Assembly: GCF_963576675.1 (NCBI RefSeq)
Contig: NC_088912.1
Location: 100,159,895 to 100,223,894, forward strand
Direction: 5' to 3'
DNA: 64,000 nt
From: Euphorbia lathyris
Lineage: Eukaryota > Streptophyta > Magnoliopsida > Malpighiales > Euphorbiaceae
Shown here: positions 11,473 to 22,338 of the stretch, piece after piece
How positions within the stretch are numbered: the first letter of the stretch is position 1
Layout: each line of letters begins with the position of its first letter
Translations under genes and position numbers: made by a program
The notes under the pieces: generated by a model
The model's database searches: none
Told to the model about the DNA's origin: nothing
Seen by the model: the letters and a program-made list of their open reading frames with translations, nothing else

Positions 11473-13152
11473 TGTCACACCCGGCCCTAGACGACCTCAA
11501 TCGGCATCGGGCGTGAAATAGAAAGATCATAATCAATACTTAGAAGTCTCCAATTTATCCAAATATCATTATATTACAATTGCAATACCAAAGTTCTAAC
11601 CATAATTCTAACAATAAGCAACAACTTCCGATCCTTGCCTAATCGGTTGGTAACTTTCTCTCTATCATGTACTTTCTCACCTAAAAACATTAAAACATTT
11701 AAAAACGTGAGACAAAAATCTCAGTAAGCAATTATCAACTATAAAAACCAACTTTACTTAACAAAGCTACATATATACATTTACAAAGAGATTTAATCAA
11801 AACCTTATAAAATATACTCAAACTTAAGTTTATAAGATAGTCATCAAAACCTTATAAAATATTCTCAAAACTTAAGTTCATAAAATAACATTTGTGTATG
11901 TATATCCATCCTCGAATTCCACCCGTGTAGATCATAACATCAATCATAACAATATCGAGATATCTCATTTATATCTCGTTCCTTGCCTAACAGTTAGGAC
12001 TACCAGCCGTGCACTCTGGCCATACCGCCATTAGATATGGTCTTACAAATACAACTCCTACCCCGGACAATTTTAGATGGATAAACCCATTTTATCTGTC
12101 AAAATATCACAACTCATAAAAATCATATTTGGACTTCAATCCAATAACCGCAACAGATTTCTCAATCCAAAAACAATTCGTAAGAAATCATCAAATTCAT
12201 TTTATTCACTATATATATACATTGAAACCAAAAACACACACACACACACATATATATATGTAAATCAACCAAATTAAGCCTTAAATCAACATAATCAAGT
12301 AAAATCTGAAATTCACATAGCCAATAGCTTCATTTGAACCATAATTTCACAATAAAAAGCAAAATCGTGAAAAATCTCAATTTTACAAAATTCCTGCATA
12401 ACCTTAAAATATCAATTTCTGAAACTTCTTTGATTATATATATATATATAACTCAAAATATAGTTGATAGTTATTTACATTGGCTACTAATTGAAAAAAA
12501 CAGACCCGTTCAATTCTCCTATAAATTTTGTCTAAGACGTTTCCCTCTAAACACTGCCGAAACTCAAAAACTCTTTGGTTAGGACTTAGATCTATGTATA
12601 AGGATACTAAGGTTTAAATATCAAGTGATTTGGACAGTCGAATCTCCGTAAATCAAAGAAAATGGTGGAGAAATAGTTCAGAGAAAACTGATGAATTTAG
12701 AAGGAAAATAAAAAGGAAGGAAAAGAAAAAGAAATGTTGATGATGATTCGATATGTTCCAGATCATTTGAGATATACAGTCAAACCTTCATAAATTAATA
12801 CTTGATAAATTAATAACCTCTTTAAAATAATAATTTCTTCCGGTCCCGATTTGGATCATATCTTTTATACTCGATAAATTAATAACTTCTATAAATTAAT
12901 AAAATTTCATGGTCCCAACATTATTAACTTATAAAGGTTTTACTGTATATCTCAAATTTGAAAAATATCTGGTTTGGTCCTCCATCTTTATATAATCTTT
13001 TAAAAATTACCCTAAACTTTTAATTTATACATAAACCATCAAATTAACTCCAAACTTTTCCCATAGCACCAAATAAAAATCACACACCTAATAATTATCA
13101 TATATATTACTATCAAGGTATAAATTTTAAAAATTTAGACACGGACGTGACA
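11473..13152 (-). repeat. LTR (1680 bp) of the nested element
   Basis: Termini are TGTCAC...TGTCACACCC inverted/direct as expected, with the primer site adjacent at its inner side. It contains a (CA)n/(TA)n microsatellite at about 12236-12260 and the Emigrant-like MITE at 12777-12945. Confidence 0.8.
12777..12945. mobile_element. Emigrant-like (Tc1/mariner-pogo type) MITE, 169 bp
   Basis: Terminal inverted repeats are CAGTCAAACCTTCATAAATTAATA and, from the other end, CAGTAAAACCTTTATAAGTTAATA. The element is flanked by TA on both sides. These ends match the Emigrant family known from Arabidopsis. It is non-coding and sits within the LTR, so it is a third-level insertion. Confidence 0.8.
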
Positions 13153-13840
13153 GAAGTCCCCTTTCGAGATAGTATACACCAAGGCACCCAACCACTCACT
13201 TGATTTGAGCGAAGTTCCCAAGAGGGAGAAGAAGAGCGTAGCCGCACATAACTTGGCCAACGACTATCATAGAATGCACCAAGAAGTGCGACATCGCATT
13301 AAGGAGAAGAATAGCCAGGTCAAAACTAAGGTGGATGAGCACCGACGGGATGTACAGTTTGAGGTGGGGGACAAGGTGATGGTATACTTGGGCAAAGAAC
13401 GTCTTATGCATACCCCAAGTAGTAAGCTGAGGCCGAGGAAGTATGGCCCTTACCGGATCACGAAGAAGATTAGTGCCAACACGTATCAACTAACCTTTCC
13501 CAATTAGCTTGGGATAATGTCTTCTTCTTTTAACGTGCAGGATCTTAGCTTGTGGAAGCCGGAGGGAACGTTGCCAACCAAGGCATCGGGGACGGAGTCC
13601 GACTCTTTCGAAGAAGGGGAGAATGATGAGGGCATCCTTTCACTAAGCCCGAGCCCGGAGCCAAGGGACGAGAATATCGAAAACCGGGGAAACCAGCCTA
13701 GCACGCGGGGCGTGCTCGCCAAGGCGCGAGGCGTGAAGGAACTAAGTCTCGAAGATTTGCCTAGAAGCTCAGGAGCGCGGGGCATGGATTCGGCGCTGGA
13801 GGAAAAACCAACCCAGGAGGGCAAGCACGCGGGGGCGTAG
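13153..13840 (+). pseudogene. Ty3/gypsy integrase, C-terminal part (continuation of 6896-7383)
   Basis: After the target duplication the integrase resumes: SPFEIVYTKAPNHSLDLSEV, then HRRDVQFEVGDKVMVYLGKE and LRPRKYGPYRITKKISANTY, the GPY/F-type C-terminal module of Ty3 integrases. A TAG at 13505-13507 interrupts it after LTFPN. The same frame then continues with SSSFNVQDLSLWKPEG, the usual end of such polyproteins, and an acidic/Pro tail to 13840. No chromodomain is recognisable. The element was inactivated both by the nested insertion and by this stop. Confidence 0.85.
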
Positions 13841-14400
13841 TCCCGAAGACGCTTCGCGTGAAGTTCACCACCCCTGGTCACCGGGAGTAGAAGCTCCAAT
13901 ACGCGGGGCGTGACTCCAGGAATCCCACGCGTAAAGTCCTCCGCGAAGATTCTCCCGGATTAGGAGCCGCGTTACGTGGAGCGTACCAAGACCCACGCGG
14001 GGCGTGGACTGCTGAGGGAATATTTCTCCTCCAAGTTCTTATCAAGAGGGGACCAATACCGTCAGTGTTTATTTACTGTTTTGCCACCAACCCTTATTTA
14101 CTAAACTACCATGGACTCTTTCCTTTCCCATCATACCCTTAGGCACATGCTATGCCCAAAACCCTATTCATGGGTTTTTGGTCTTTATCTTTGTTATTTT
14201 GGAGAGTATTTAAACCCTCCTCTTTATAATGTTCCTTAACTTTGAATGAATTAAAACTAAAAACCTCCATTAGAGCTTGGATTATCAATTCTTGGGTTTA
14301 CTTAACCTTCTAGTTTAGCTAGAGAAGATTGTATTCTTTATTGGTTTACGATTAAAACCTTTAATCGATTTCAATCTACATCACCTAATGGACTCAGCAA
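13690..14400 (+). mobile_element. 3' region/LTR remnant of the plus-strand Ty3 element
   Basis: From about 13695 to 14010 a motif close to cacgcggggcgtg recurs at least six times in variants. This is followed by an AT-rich stretch with a TATA-like tattta and a polypyrimidine region up to ~14350. I see no second LTR copy, so the limits are uncertain. No gene is seen. Confidence 0.4.
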
Positions 14401-15298
14401 GCTCTCACATTACGAACAAACAAAAGTAACAATTAACAGGAAACAATAAATAACAAATATTACAATATATCTATAATATATTAGAAAATAAAAAAGATAG
14501 GCATCAAGATATTATTTTTCCAATTTTGTAATTTTTAATTTTTTTAATTTTTTAATCATAGTTAAAAGTAGTAAAAATAAAAACATCAATCAAAATCAAT
14601 ATTCAAACAAACCGCCTTTTTGAAGGCAAAAGGAAAGTGTAGGGTATGACTTTGGCCCCAACCATCACTACCAAACCTCAAAAACTTCAATTTTTTTTTC
14701 AAAAAAATAAAATAAAATATTATTTTACATAAAAGGAATTAAAAAATAAAAATAAATATACTTGGCTTTATAATTAAGCCTCCAAAATCAGCTCCTCCAC
14801 ATTTATTATCTCCTCAAAAGCTAAACAGCTTAAAAGCAATAAAACCAGAAATCCAAACAGAGCCCATAAATTTCTCTCTGTTTTACCTGTCTTCTTCCCT
14901 TAATCTCTCTGCAAAAAAACGAAACCCATTCACACAGAAAAATCAAAACCCAACTCAATCAACTTTTTTTCACCGCCTTCGCTTCCTTGATCAGCTGCCA
15001 CCGCCCTCCTCCACCTTTTCACCGTCTTTTTCGCCTCCGGTTATCTTCTTCTCATCTTCGCCTGCAAGCAAACATCATCCGGTTTTGTTGCAGCCTCTAA
15101 TTCAAACGGTTAGGGTTGCTTTTTTCTTCCTTCTTTTTGGGTTTTCGTTGATTGAGAAAGAAAATTTATATTAGCTTTCAATTTTTTTGATCATTTCTGC
15201 CCCCAAAAATTGAAAGGTCAAGATCGTCTGAATCTTGATCTGGAAAACCCTAATTTGTTCGATTCGTTGAAATTCCGGTTGCTTTGTGAGTTGGGTCG
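14400..15298 (+). promoter_or_regulatory. Upstream region and probable 5' UTR of the glutaredoxin-like gene
   Basis: 14400-14760 is AT-rich, non-coding and featureless. From ~14865 the sequence becomes CT-rich (ctctctg, cttcttccctt, ctcatcttcg), as is common for plant 5' UTRs. A TATA-like ttataattaa lies at ~14769 and cataaattt at ~14866. The exact start of transcription cannot be fixed. Confidence 0.4.
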
Positions 15299-16087
15299 AT
15301 GGCAGGATTCGAAAATAACGTGGAATTCAAGGGTAAAGCGAAACCCAACACGATGGTTCCTTCCTTGTTTAGCCGTTCTTTCACAATTCGTTCTCCACCC
15401 AAAAATTCCCAAAGAGATTACATTAATTCCCCTTCTAGATTCTACAATTCCTTAGAATCCATGAAAGGCAAGGTTAAAAAGCTCTGTAATATCTTCGAAG
15501 CCTCGAAATCGGCTAAATCAAGTACCACAGAATTGCATACCCAATTGATATCTCAATCAAACAAGCTCAAGTCCGTGAAATCAATGGGAGCTGATTATCA
15601 TAGGTACCCTTTCAATGAAATTCGATTAGCCGGTACAGAAGATAGAATTGTGGTTTATTTAACCAGTTTACGAGGGATTAGAAGGACATTTGAAGATTGT
15701 TATGCAGTTATGATGATTTTCAGAGGGTTTAGGGTATGGATTGATGAGAGAGATATTTCAATGGATTCAGCTTATAAGAAGGAATTGCAGAGCGTTTTGG
15801 GGGAAAAACATTTTAGCTTACCACAAGTGTTTATAAAGGGGAAACACATGGGTGGAGCAGAGGTGATTAAGCAAATGTATGAAACTGGTGAATTGGCTAA
15901 GATTCTAGACGGATTTCCAAAGAGAGATTCCGTGTCCCTTTGTGAAGGGTGCGGGGATGCAAGGTTTAAACCTTGTGGGAATTGTAGTGGCAGTAGAAAG
16001 ATCTTTGATGAAGATGAAGAGGTGCTAAAGAGATGCTTGGAATGCAACGAAAACGGGTTAATTCGTTGCCCTGAGTGCTGTTCTTGA
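15299..16087 (+). CDS. Glutaredoxin-like family protein with four C-terminal CxxC motifs
   Basis: An intronless 262-residue protein. Residues 1-110 are basic and low in recognisable motifs. Residues ~115-203 form a glutaredoxin fold: RIVVYLTSLRG (first strand), FRVWIDERDISMD, HFSLPQVFIKGKHMGGAEV (cis-proline at ~175 and the GG turn that binds glutathione in true glutaredoxins). The C-terminus carries CEGC (215-218), CGNC (226-229), CLEC (246-249) and CPEC (257-260), a zinc-finger-like arrangement. This matches the plant-specific 'glutaredoxin family protein' group of Arabidopsis with a DnaJ-like CxxC tail. The active-site CPxC/CCxx of redox-active glutaredoxins is absent (TSLRGIRRTF at that place), as in that group, so redox catalysis is doubtful and a zinc- or protein-binding role is more likely. 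The first ATG follows a CT-rich leader, and the frame is intact to TGA at 16085-16087. Confidence 0.93.
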   Translation: MAGFENNVEFKGKAKPNTMVPSLFSRSFTIRSPPKNSQRDYINSPSRFYNSLESMKGKVKKLCNIFEASKSAKSSTTELHTQLISQSNKLKSVKSMGADYHRYPFNEIRLAGTEDRIVVYLTSLRGIRRTFEDCYAVMMIFRGFRVWIDERDISMDSAYKKELQSVLGEKHFSLPQVFIKGKHMGGAEVIKQMYETGELAKILDGFPKRDSVSLCEGCGDARFKPCGNCSGSRKIFDEDEEVLKRCLECNENGLIRCPECCS

Positions 16088-16560
16088 TTTTTACATTATA
16101 TGATTTGCCCTGCTTGTTCTGTATGTATGAATGTGGATGATGTATTAAACTTCAGTTTGGATTCATGGGTTTAGTTTGTTTTCCATTTTCTTACTGAATG
16201 ATCACCGGTTCCGTCCCTGGACCGAATCCGTGTTTCATTTCGTGGAGGAATAAGAGTCTGTCTTGTATTGTGGAAACATCAAAACTTGGTTTGGTTTGGT
16301 GTTATGCTAGTATTTTCTTACAGGAGGAGAAAGTATCTCCTTTTTGCTATGTAAATATTTAGTACTAAATGCAATGCAACTTAGGGTTGCTAATGTGCAA
16401 ATCATGATTGTAATGAGAAAGGGGTCTTTTTTTTCCCTAAGTTTTTCCTGTCTTATCTTCTACAATTGATGCTTTTTTTTCTGCAATTTCGGTATGAAAT
16501 GAATGTTATGATGAACAGCTCTTGCAATTTCGATATGAATGAATGTTATGAACAACTCTT
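16088..16560 (+). other. 3' UTR and downstream spacer of the glutaredoxin-like gene
   Basis: AT-rich non-coding sequence. A short imperfect direct repeat (aatgaatgttatgatgaacagctcttg/aatgaatgttatgaacaactcttg) sits at 16498-16560. No other gene is seen. Confidence 0.5.
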
Positions 16561-18835
16561 GTTCTGTTCGGTTCAGCTTTTGTTTACCATTTGCTGTTTT
16601 CGTAGTTATTAGAGCCTCTATTGATAAACACTAATGGAGGGGTCTGCTTGGTTCGGCTTTTGTTTAGTATTTGCGTTGTTGTTGGTAGCTGATAGTAGTT
16701 CGTCATAAAGGGCGGCCCGGTGCACTACTCGTCCCCGCTAAGCGAGGGTCCAGGGAGGGGTCCGTCCACAAGGGTGTCTTGGGGGCAAGCCTACCCCTGC
16801 TAATTTATTTTGGCAAGAGGCCGCTCTTAAGACTCGAACACGTGACCTCTCGGTGTCTTGGGGGCAAGCCTTCCCCTGCTAATTTATTTTGGCAAGAGGC
16901 CACTCCTAAGACTCGAACACGTGACCTCTCGGTCACACGACAACAACGTTTACCGTTGCACCAAGGCTCGCCCTCGATAGTAGATAGTAGTTCCGTCATA
17001 TTCCTACTAAATTATCCAATTATAACTTATTAACTGCTAACACACCTTTCTAATTAGCTATCTATTGACGAATACTAATAGAGCGTGTCTTTTTTTTTGG
17101 TATTATTAATGTTTGTTGTTGTCAGTACCTGGGCGCCTGTTTGGCTCAGCTGTTGTTTAGTATTTGTTGTTGTCGGTAACCTATAGTTATTAGCTAGCTA
17201 TTGACGAACACTAATAGAGCGTCTGTTCAGTTCATCTGTTGTTTACTGTTTTCTGTTTTCGTAGTTATTAGAGCCTCTATTGACAAACACTAATGGAGGG
17301 GGTCTGTTTGGTTCAGCTGTTGTTTAGTATTTGTGTTGTTGTCGGTAGCTGATAGTAGTTCCGTCATATTCCTAATAACTTATCCAATTACAACGTATTA
17401 ACCACTAATGCACCTTTCTAATTAGCTAGCTATTAGAGCGTCTGTTTGGTTCGGGTGTAGTTTAATGTTTTTTGTTGTCGGTACCTGATGGTTAGCAGCT
17501 AGCTATTGACGTACACTAACAGACGCTTGGCTCAGCTGTTGTTTAGTATTTGTTGTTGTCGATAGCTGTGATAGTTATTAGCTAGCTATTGACGAACACT
17601 AATACAGCTTCTTTTTGGCTCAGCTGTTGTTTAGTGTTTGTTGTTGTCGGTACCTCATAATTATTAGCTAGCTATTGACGAACTTCAATAGAGCGTCTTT
17701 TTGGCTCAGCTGATGTTTAGTGTTTCTTGTTGTCGGTAGCGGATTGCTATTGACGCATACTACTAGAGCGTCTGTTTGGTTCAGCTGTTGTTTAATATTT
17801 GCTGTTTTTCTCAATTATAACCAAACATTTAACCAAACATTTATATCTATTGTTTAGCGTAAAACAGTAAAAGATAGCTAGAAAAAGCAAGCTGATAGTT
17901 ATTAGCTAGCTATTGACGAACACTGATAAAGTGTCTGTTTGGTTTATCCGTTGTTTGGTAATTGTTGTTGTCATTTAGCTGTTGTTTAGTGTTTGTTGTT
18001 GTCGGTAGCTGAGTTATTAGCTAGCTATTGGTAACTGTTTCTCAATTATAACCGTACATTTTATATCTATAATAAGAAGTAGCTGCTAAAAGGAAGCTGA
18101 TAGTTATTAGCTAGCTATTGATGAACACTAGTAGAGTCTCTGTTTGGTTCAGCTGATGTTTAGTGTTCGCATCGTTTTTAGTAGTTGATAGTTATTAGCA
18201 AGCTGTTGACAAACACTAATAGAGCGTCTGTTTGGTCCAGCTGTTGTTTAGTGTTTGTTGTCGTGGATAGCCTCCAGTTATTAACTAGATTGGCTTATGG
18301 GGTTGGCTTACTGTATATGATTGGCACCTAAACCTTCTCTTTCTTCTTTTTATGAGCGTGAAAAGACGTGCTGTGCGTGGAACCTCATCTCACCCTACCA
18401 CTGCTTTGCTCGTATCCTTTTGCTTCGCTTGTGGCTAAGTGTGAAAACGAAAGATTCTTCTCCAAAGAACGATCATTCTTGTTAAAACCCTGCCCTATTT
18501 CTTATATTATCTAATACCACTGATTCAGACCTTTAAGTCGACTCTGCTTCGTGATCCGAGTCTCGTTATCAAGTACTAACTCTCACCTCCAGAATCAGCA
18601 TCCCTTCGATGGCAGTTTAATTCGATCCCTCACAGGATTCTCCCATCTCACTTGCGAACACTGATAGAGCGTCTGTTTGGTTCAGCTATGGTTCAGTATT
18701 TTCGTTGTTGTCGGTAGCCGATAGTTATTAGCTAGCTATTAACGAACACTAATAGAGAGTCTGTTTGGTTCAGCTATTGTTCAGTGTTTGTTGTTGTCGG
18801 TAGCGGATAGTTATTAGTTATCTATTGACCATTAT
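16560..18835. repeat. Degenerate tandem array of a ~86-bp unit (MITE-end-like)
   Basis: About 15 imperfect copies of ctgtttggttcagctgttgt...gttgttgtcggtagctgatagttattagctagctattgacgaacactaatagagcgt. Copy starts are near 17087, 17221, 17302, 17446, 17525, 17611, 17771, 17934, 18140, 18227, 18673 and 18760. The tgtttggttca core with aaccaaac blocks (near 17820-17840) resembles the ends of hAT-type MITEs, and related sequence occurs singly at 31020-31160, 34985-35100, 56690-56815 and 57445-57570. A SINE interrupts it at 16707-16975. A non-repeat stretch of ~350 bp at 18300-18650 has no coding frame I recognise. Confidence 0.75.
16707..16975 (-). mobile_element. Au-like tRNA-derived SINE with an internal 79-bp tandem duplication
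   Basis: The minus strand starts GAGGGCGAGCCTTGGTGCAACGG (box A) and has GGTTCGAGTC-like box B. It ends in the conserved tail GGGACGAGTAGTGCACCGGG. The central block (gtgtcttgggggcaag...gacctctc) is present twice, at ~16773 and ~16852. It is flanked by a near-identical repeat gatagtagttcgtcat/gatagtagttccgtcat (16691-16706 and 16983-16999). Confidence 0.85.
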
Positions 18836-20425
18836 TTTATATATCTATTGTTTAGAGAACTAAACAGGTACATAATCTTGATTTAGTTGTGACTACTTGT
18901 TCATTTTCATTTGGACATTCTTTTCCGGAACTGCAGGGAATAGTTGTGGAATGATGGATGTCTCACTTGCTAAAATTTCCAATGAGTTATCGGGTCACAA
19001 TCTTTATACGTTGCACGTGATAATCGTGTCAAACGGATGGTTTATTTTGATGCGTTTTTTTTTTCTTTTCGTGTGGCGTTAAAAATTGACAGAACTAGTA
19101 AAATTGTTGCAAATATGTTGAATTGTTCCTTCTCGTGATGTCATGGAACTATTTAAACTAGGTTTAATACATCATTTATTCTTAAATTTGTCTAAAAAGT
19201 TCGATTAAAATGTCCTAATAGCCTTTCGAACCGTAAAATGTAGTTAATTAATCACCAGGTTGTAAAACATGCTCTGTTCTTTATGACTAAAAAAACTGAA
19301 CTGAATTGTACTGAAACAATAATATAATCCTTTAAAAATAGCAATAATTAAAATAAAAATCTGAAAAAAATAATAACGGTTCTAATAATAATGATAATAG
19401 TAATAATGAAAAAAATAATTATAAAAAATAATTATGATTATAATAAGTAGTGATAAATTATTGAACTGAACTGAATTAATTACTGAACTTACTGAAATTA
19501 AGTAATAAAGAACATGGCCTTGCATGATGTGTTGCACGTGTTTTGGAAAAGTAAAACGACTAAGTTCTGTCTAATATCAGAGAGGACAAAATTTATAGGT
19601 AAACAAATAAGGATTTTTTCTTTTTAACTCTAAACGTGAGATATTAAGTGTTCGGTAAACTTTCGAAACAACTGTTTTTACAAAAAAAAAAAAAAAAAAA
19701 AAACAATTAGCATCTACTACTTATAAAAAAAAAAAAGCTAACAATTAGAACAAGTGAACCAAATATCCTTTTAGTTTATCTATGAGCTTTGCGACTACTT
19801 AACAGAAATAGCTAACAATTACAGAAATAGCTAACAATTACAACAAATAGCTTTTAGTGATTTAACAGTGAAAAATTTCAAAGGTGGGTCAATTTCAGAG
19901 ATCATTATGAAACATAGATATGTTAGCTTTTATTATGTGCATATCATTTGATTCCAAAAAAAAAATTAAATTCAATAAAATATTTGGATTTTTCTTGTCC
20001 AACTCGTAAAAAATATAATATATTTTTTTCAATATTTTTCATATATATCCATGTGTTTATGATCTATTACTATTAAATGATAAAAAGATGTAAATGTAAA
20101 GTGTAAATGATAAGATTCATGACTGAAAAATATAGTTTGATAAATTATTTTTCAAATTAACAATATTAGGGATAAATTTGCTTTTTGCTGTGAATTTCAG
20201 GAATAAAATTATATTATTTTAAATGTTAAACGTAAAATTATTCTTGACCGTCAATATTCAGCATCCTACCAAATAAAAACTGAATAGTGAATTTGCAATT
20301 TTGGAAATATTTATGTTGTTGGAGTTGTGCTTTCCAAATAAATTGAATTGTCCATTAATTTTCAGATTGTGCCAAACAAACAGAAGATAAAATACCAAAA
20401 GTTATTCTTTAAATCAAATTATATT
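18836..20425. other. AT-rich intergenic DNA, no gene recognised
   Basis: Contains a short open frame at 18897-19082 without recognisable similarity, an (AAT)-like region at 19320-19450 and a poly-A tract at 19682-19703. No splice or coding pattern stands out. Confidence 0.5.
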
Positions 20426-20834
20426 GGCCTAATACACAAATAACCCTCTGAACTTGTCCAAATATTGCAAATGCCCCCTCCAAGTTTCAATTGTAACAAC
20501 TTACCTCTCAAACTTGTCCAATCGTAACAACTTACCCTTTAAACTTGTCCAATTGTAAAACACAACCCCAAATTGCTGACATGGACTGCAATTGAAGAAA
20601 CACGTGAAATACAAAATCTGCAACGCTCGTGGAGTATGATAATCAGATCTTTGGCGTGATACGAATCCGGAAAAACTTTTTTACGGTTGCTTCAAATACG
20701 GGGTAAAAAAATTCCCAATTTGGGGTTATGTTTTACAATTGGACAAGTTTAAGGGGTAAGTTGTTACAATTGAAAGTTGATGGGGACAGTTGCAACATTT
20801 GGACAAGTTTAGGGGGTTATTTGTATATTAGGCT
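20426..20834. mobile_element. Fold-back MITE, Mutator-like, 409 bp
   Basis: Long terminal inverted repeats: left ggcctaatacacaaataaccc..., right ...ggttatttgtatattaggct. The flanking direct repeat is 9 bp, aattatatt, at 20417-20425 and 20835-20843. A 9-bp duplication with long inverted repeats is the Mutator-like signature. It is non-coding. Confidence 0.85.
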
Positions 20835-20869
20835 AATTATATTTTATCCCATATGTAATACCCATTTCG

Positions 20870-21650
20870 CCCCTCTAACTAAAGCTTCAATAGAATTTTA
20901 AACTATCAAAATCATCAATCGGGTCATCCAACTGAATAAAAATCATCAATTGAATCCATATTCTAAACAAAAATCATCAATTGAATCCTCACTGAAAATC
21001 ATTCAGTTGAAACAGTCTTAGACCCTCTTTTCCAAACCTATTTCAAGCCAACATAAAGATCATACAGTCCATTTAGCATAGTTACAATTTTTAATTTTGA
21101 GATAAAATGATGACTCAATTAATGATTTTTACTTAGTTTAGAACTAGTTGATGATTTTAATACTTTAAATTATAATTAACTTTAAATTTTTTGTTTAAGA
21201 GATGAAATGAATGTTATGCTTTTATTATTATTTGAATATTATTAAAATGAACATTGTTGAATGAAATTCAAAGTTTTATTATTATTTGAATATTATTAAA
21301 ATCGACGTTACGAACAACTTTAATTTTTGAATATTTTCATTTTGAGGTCGTTAACAGTTATTTTGAGGAGTTTGTTAAAGTTGAATGGCTACCGATGTTA
21401 AAAAGTGTAAAAGTCAGTGGTCATACTGTTAAAAATTAAAATTCAGTAGTCACAATGTTAAAATGATAAAGTTCAGTGGCCATGGGTGTAATTTACCCTA
21501 ATATTATATTCATTCACCTGTTATATATATAGAAATAAGTTTTGAAAAAATGTAATTGCAGAATATCAGAACATATCATATATATATATATATATTTCAA
21601 TTGAAAGTTTTTCCTTTTCTGTTCTTATTAGGATATGGATTAAACCATTA
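20870..21650. repeat. AT-rich spacer with fold-back and dispersed repeats
   Basis: 20885-21185 is self-complementary (aatcatcaattga... against ...tcaattaatgattttt). 21340-21500 (gaatggctaccgatgttaaaaagtgtaaaagtcagtgg...) belongs to a dispersed family seen again at 26890-27010. No gene is seen. Confidence 0.55.
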
Positions 21651-22160
21651 TTTGGCCATCGATCTATCTAAAATTTTGTTATTTGGTCGCTGACATATAA
21701 TTTGGACATATTTGGTCCCTGATCTATCCCAATTTATACAATTTTACCCAATTTAAATAGAGTTTTGACATAATTGTTATTCTATTAGCACATAATTTTA
21801 CACTTAAATTTGATCAATTTTAGTTTAGTGATTTGTTTTTATTTGTTTTTATTTTTTTAATCTAATTAATTATTTTGGCATAAGAGAGTTTATGTAACAA
21901 ATAAACTATAAGAGAGTTTATATAACAAATAAACTTCAAGATGTGTGACGTGTTAAGCTCATATGTAAAAATATCATTACATATGAGGGGGTAACGGTTT
22001 TGTCAAGTTTCCATCTAAATTGGGTGAAATTTTACCAATTGGAATAGTTCAGGGACCAAATATGACCGAATAATAGATCAGAGGTCAAATGATAAAATTT
22101 TGAATAGATCAGAGGCCAAATGATAAAATTTTGAATAGATCAGAGACTCAATAACACCTT
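21651..22160. mobile_element. Fold-back element (~0.5 kb), family uncertain
   Basis: The left arm ccattatttggccatcgatctatctaaaattttgttatttgg is the inverted counterpart of the right arm ...gataaaattttgaatagatcagagactcaataacacc. Part of the right arm is duplicated in tandem (22075-22140). I found no convincing target duplication. Confidence 0.6.
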
Positions 22161-22338
22161 AAGCCTTAGGAGATTAATTAAGTTGATTCAGTCTTAAAAT
22201 TGTTGCATATGTTACATCTATCATAATTCATATTATAGAAATCCAAAAAAAAAAAAAAAAACCCCAACAAATTCGAGTAAATCTCAGAAACTTTATTAAT
22301 ATGCGATAGGTCGTACATATTTTATTCCATATTAAGAT

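Larger units (their letters stand above)
7384..13152 (-). mobile_element. LTR retrotransposon nested in the integrase, with second-level insertions
   Basis: Both outer ends are TGTCACACCC.../...GGACGTGACA, and the insertion is flanked by the 5-bp direct repeat gaagt (7379-7383 and 13153-13157), splitting the integrase precisely. A complete LTR lies at 11473-13152 (1680 bp). The opposite LTR survives only at 7384-~7950, near-identical to 11473-~12040. A methionine-tRNA-type primer site (minus strand TTGGTATCAGAGC at 11458-11470, two bases from the LTR) shows that the element runs on the minus strand. Most of its interior, and part of one LTR, were replaced by a second element (7951-11308). No coding domain of the outer element is left. 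Confidence 0.85.

Noticed and set aside
12077..12582. Two open frames on the plus strand
   Set aside because: They lie inside a proven LTR, are Asn/Ile/Lys-rich by composition, and include a CA/TA microsatellite.
13504..13899. Minus-strand 131-residue open frame
   Set aside because: Shadow of the plus-strand integrase tail and GC-rich repeat.
16905..16975. tRNA-like sequence (box A and box B)
   Set aside because: It is the head of an Au-like SINE with body, tail and target duplications, not a tRNA gene. The same applies to 28740-28802 and 53890-53935.
18897..19082. 61-residue open frame with hydrophobic C-terminus
   Set aside because: No recognisable similarity, AT-rich context, no splice or promoter pattern; likely chance.
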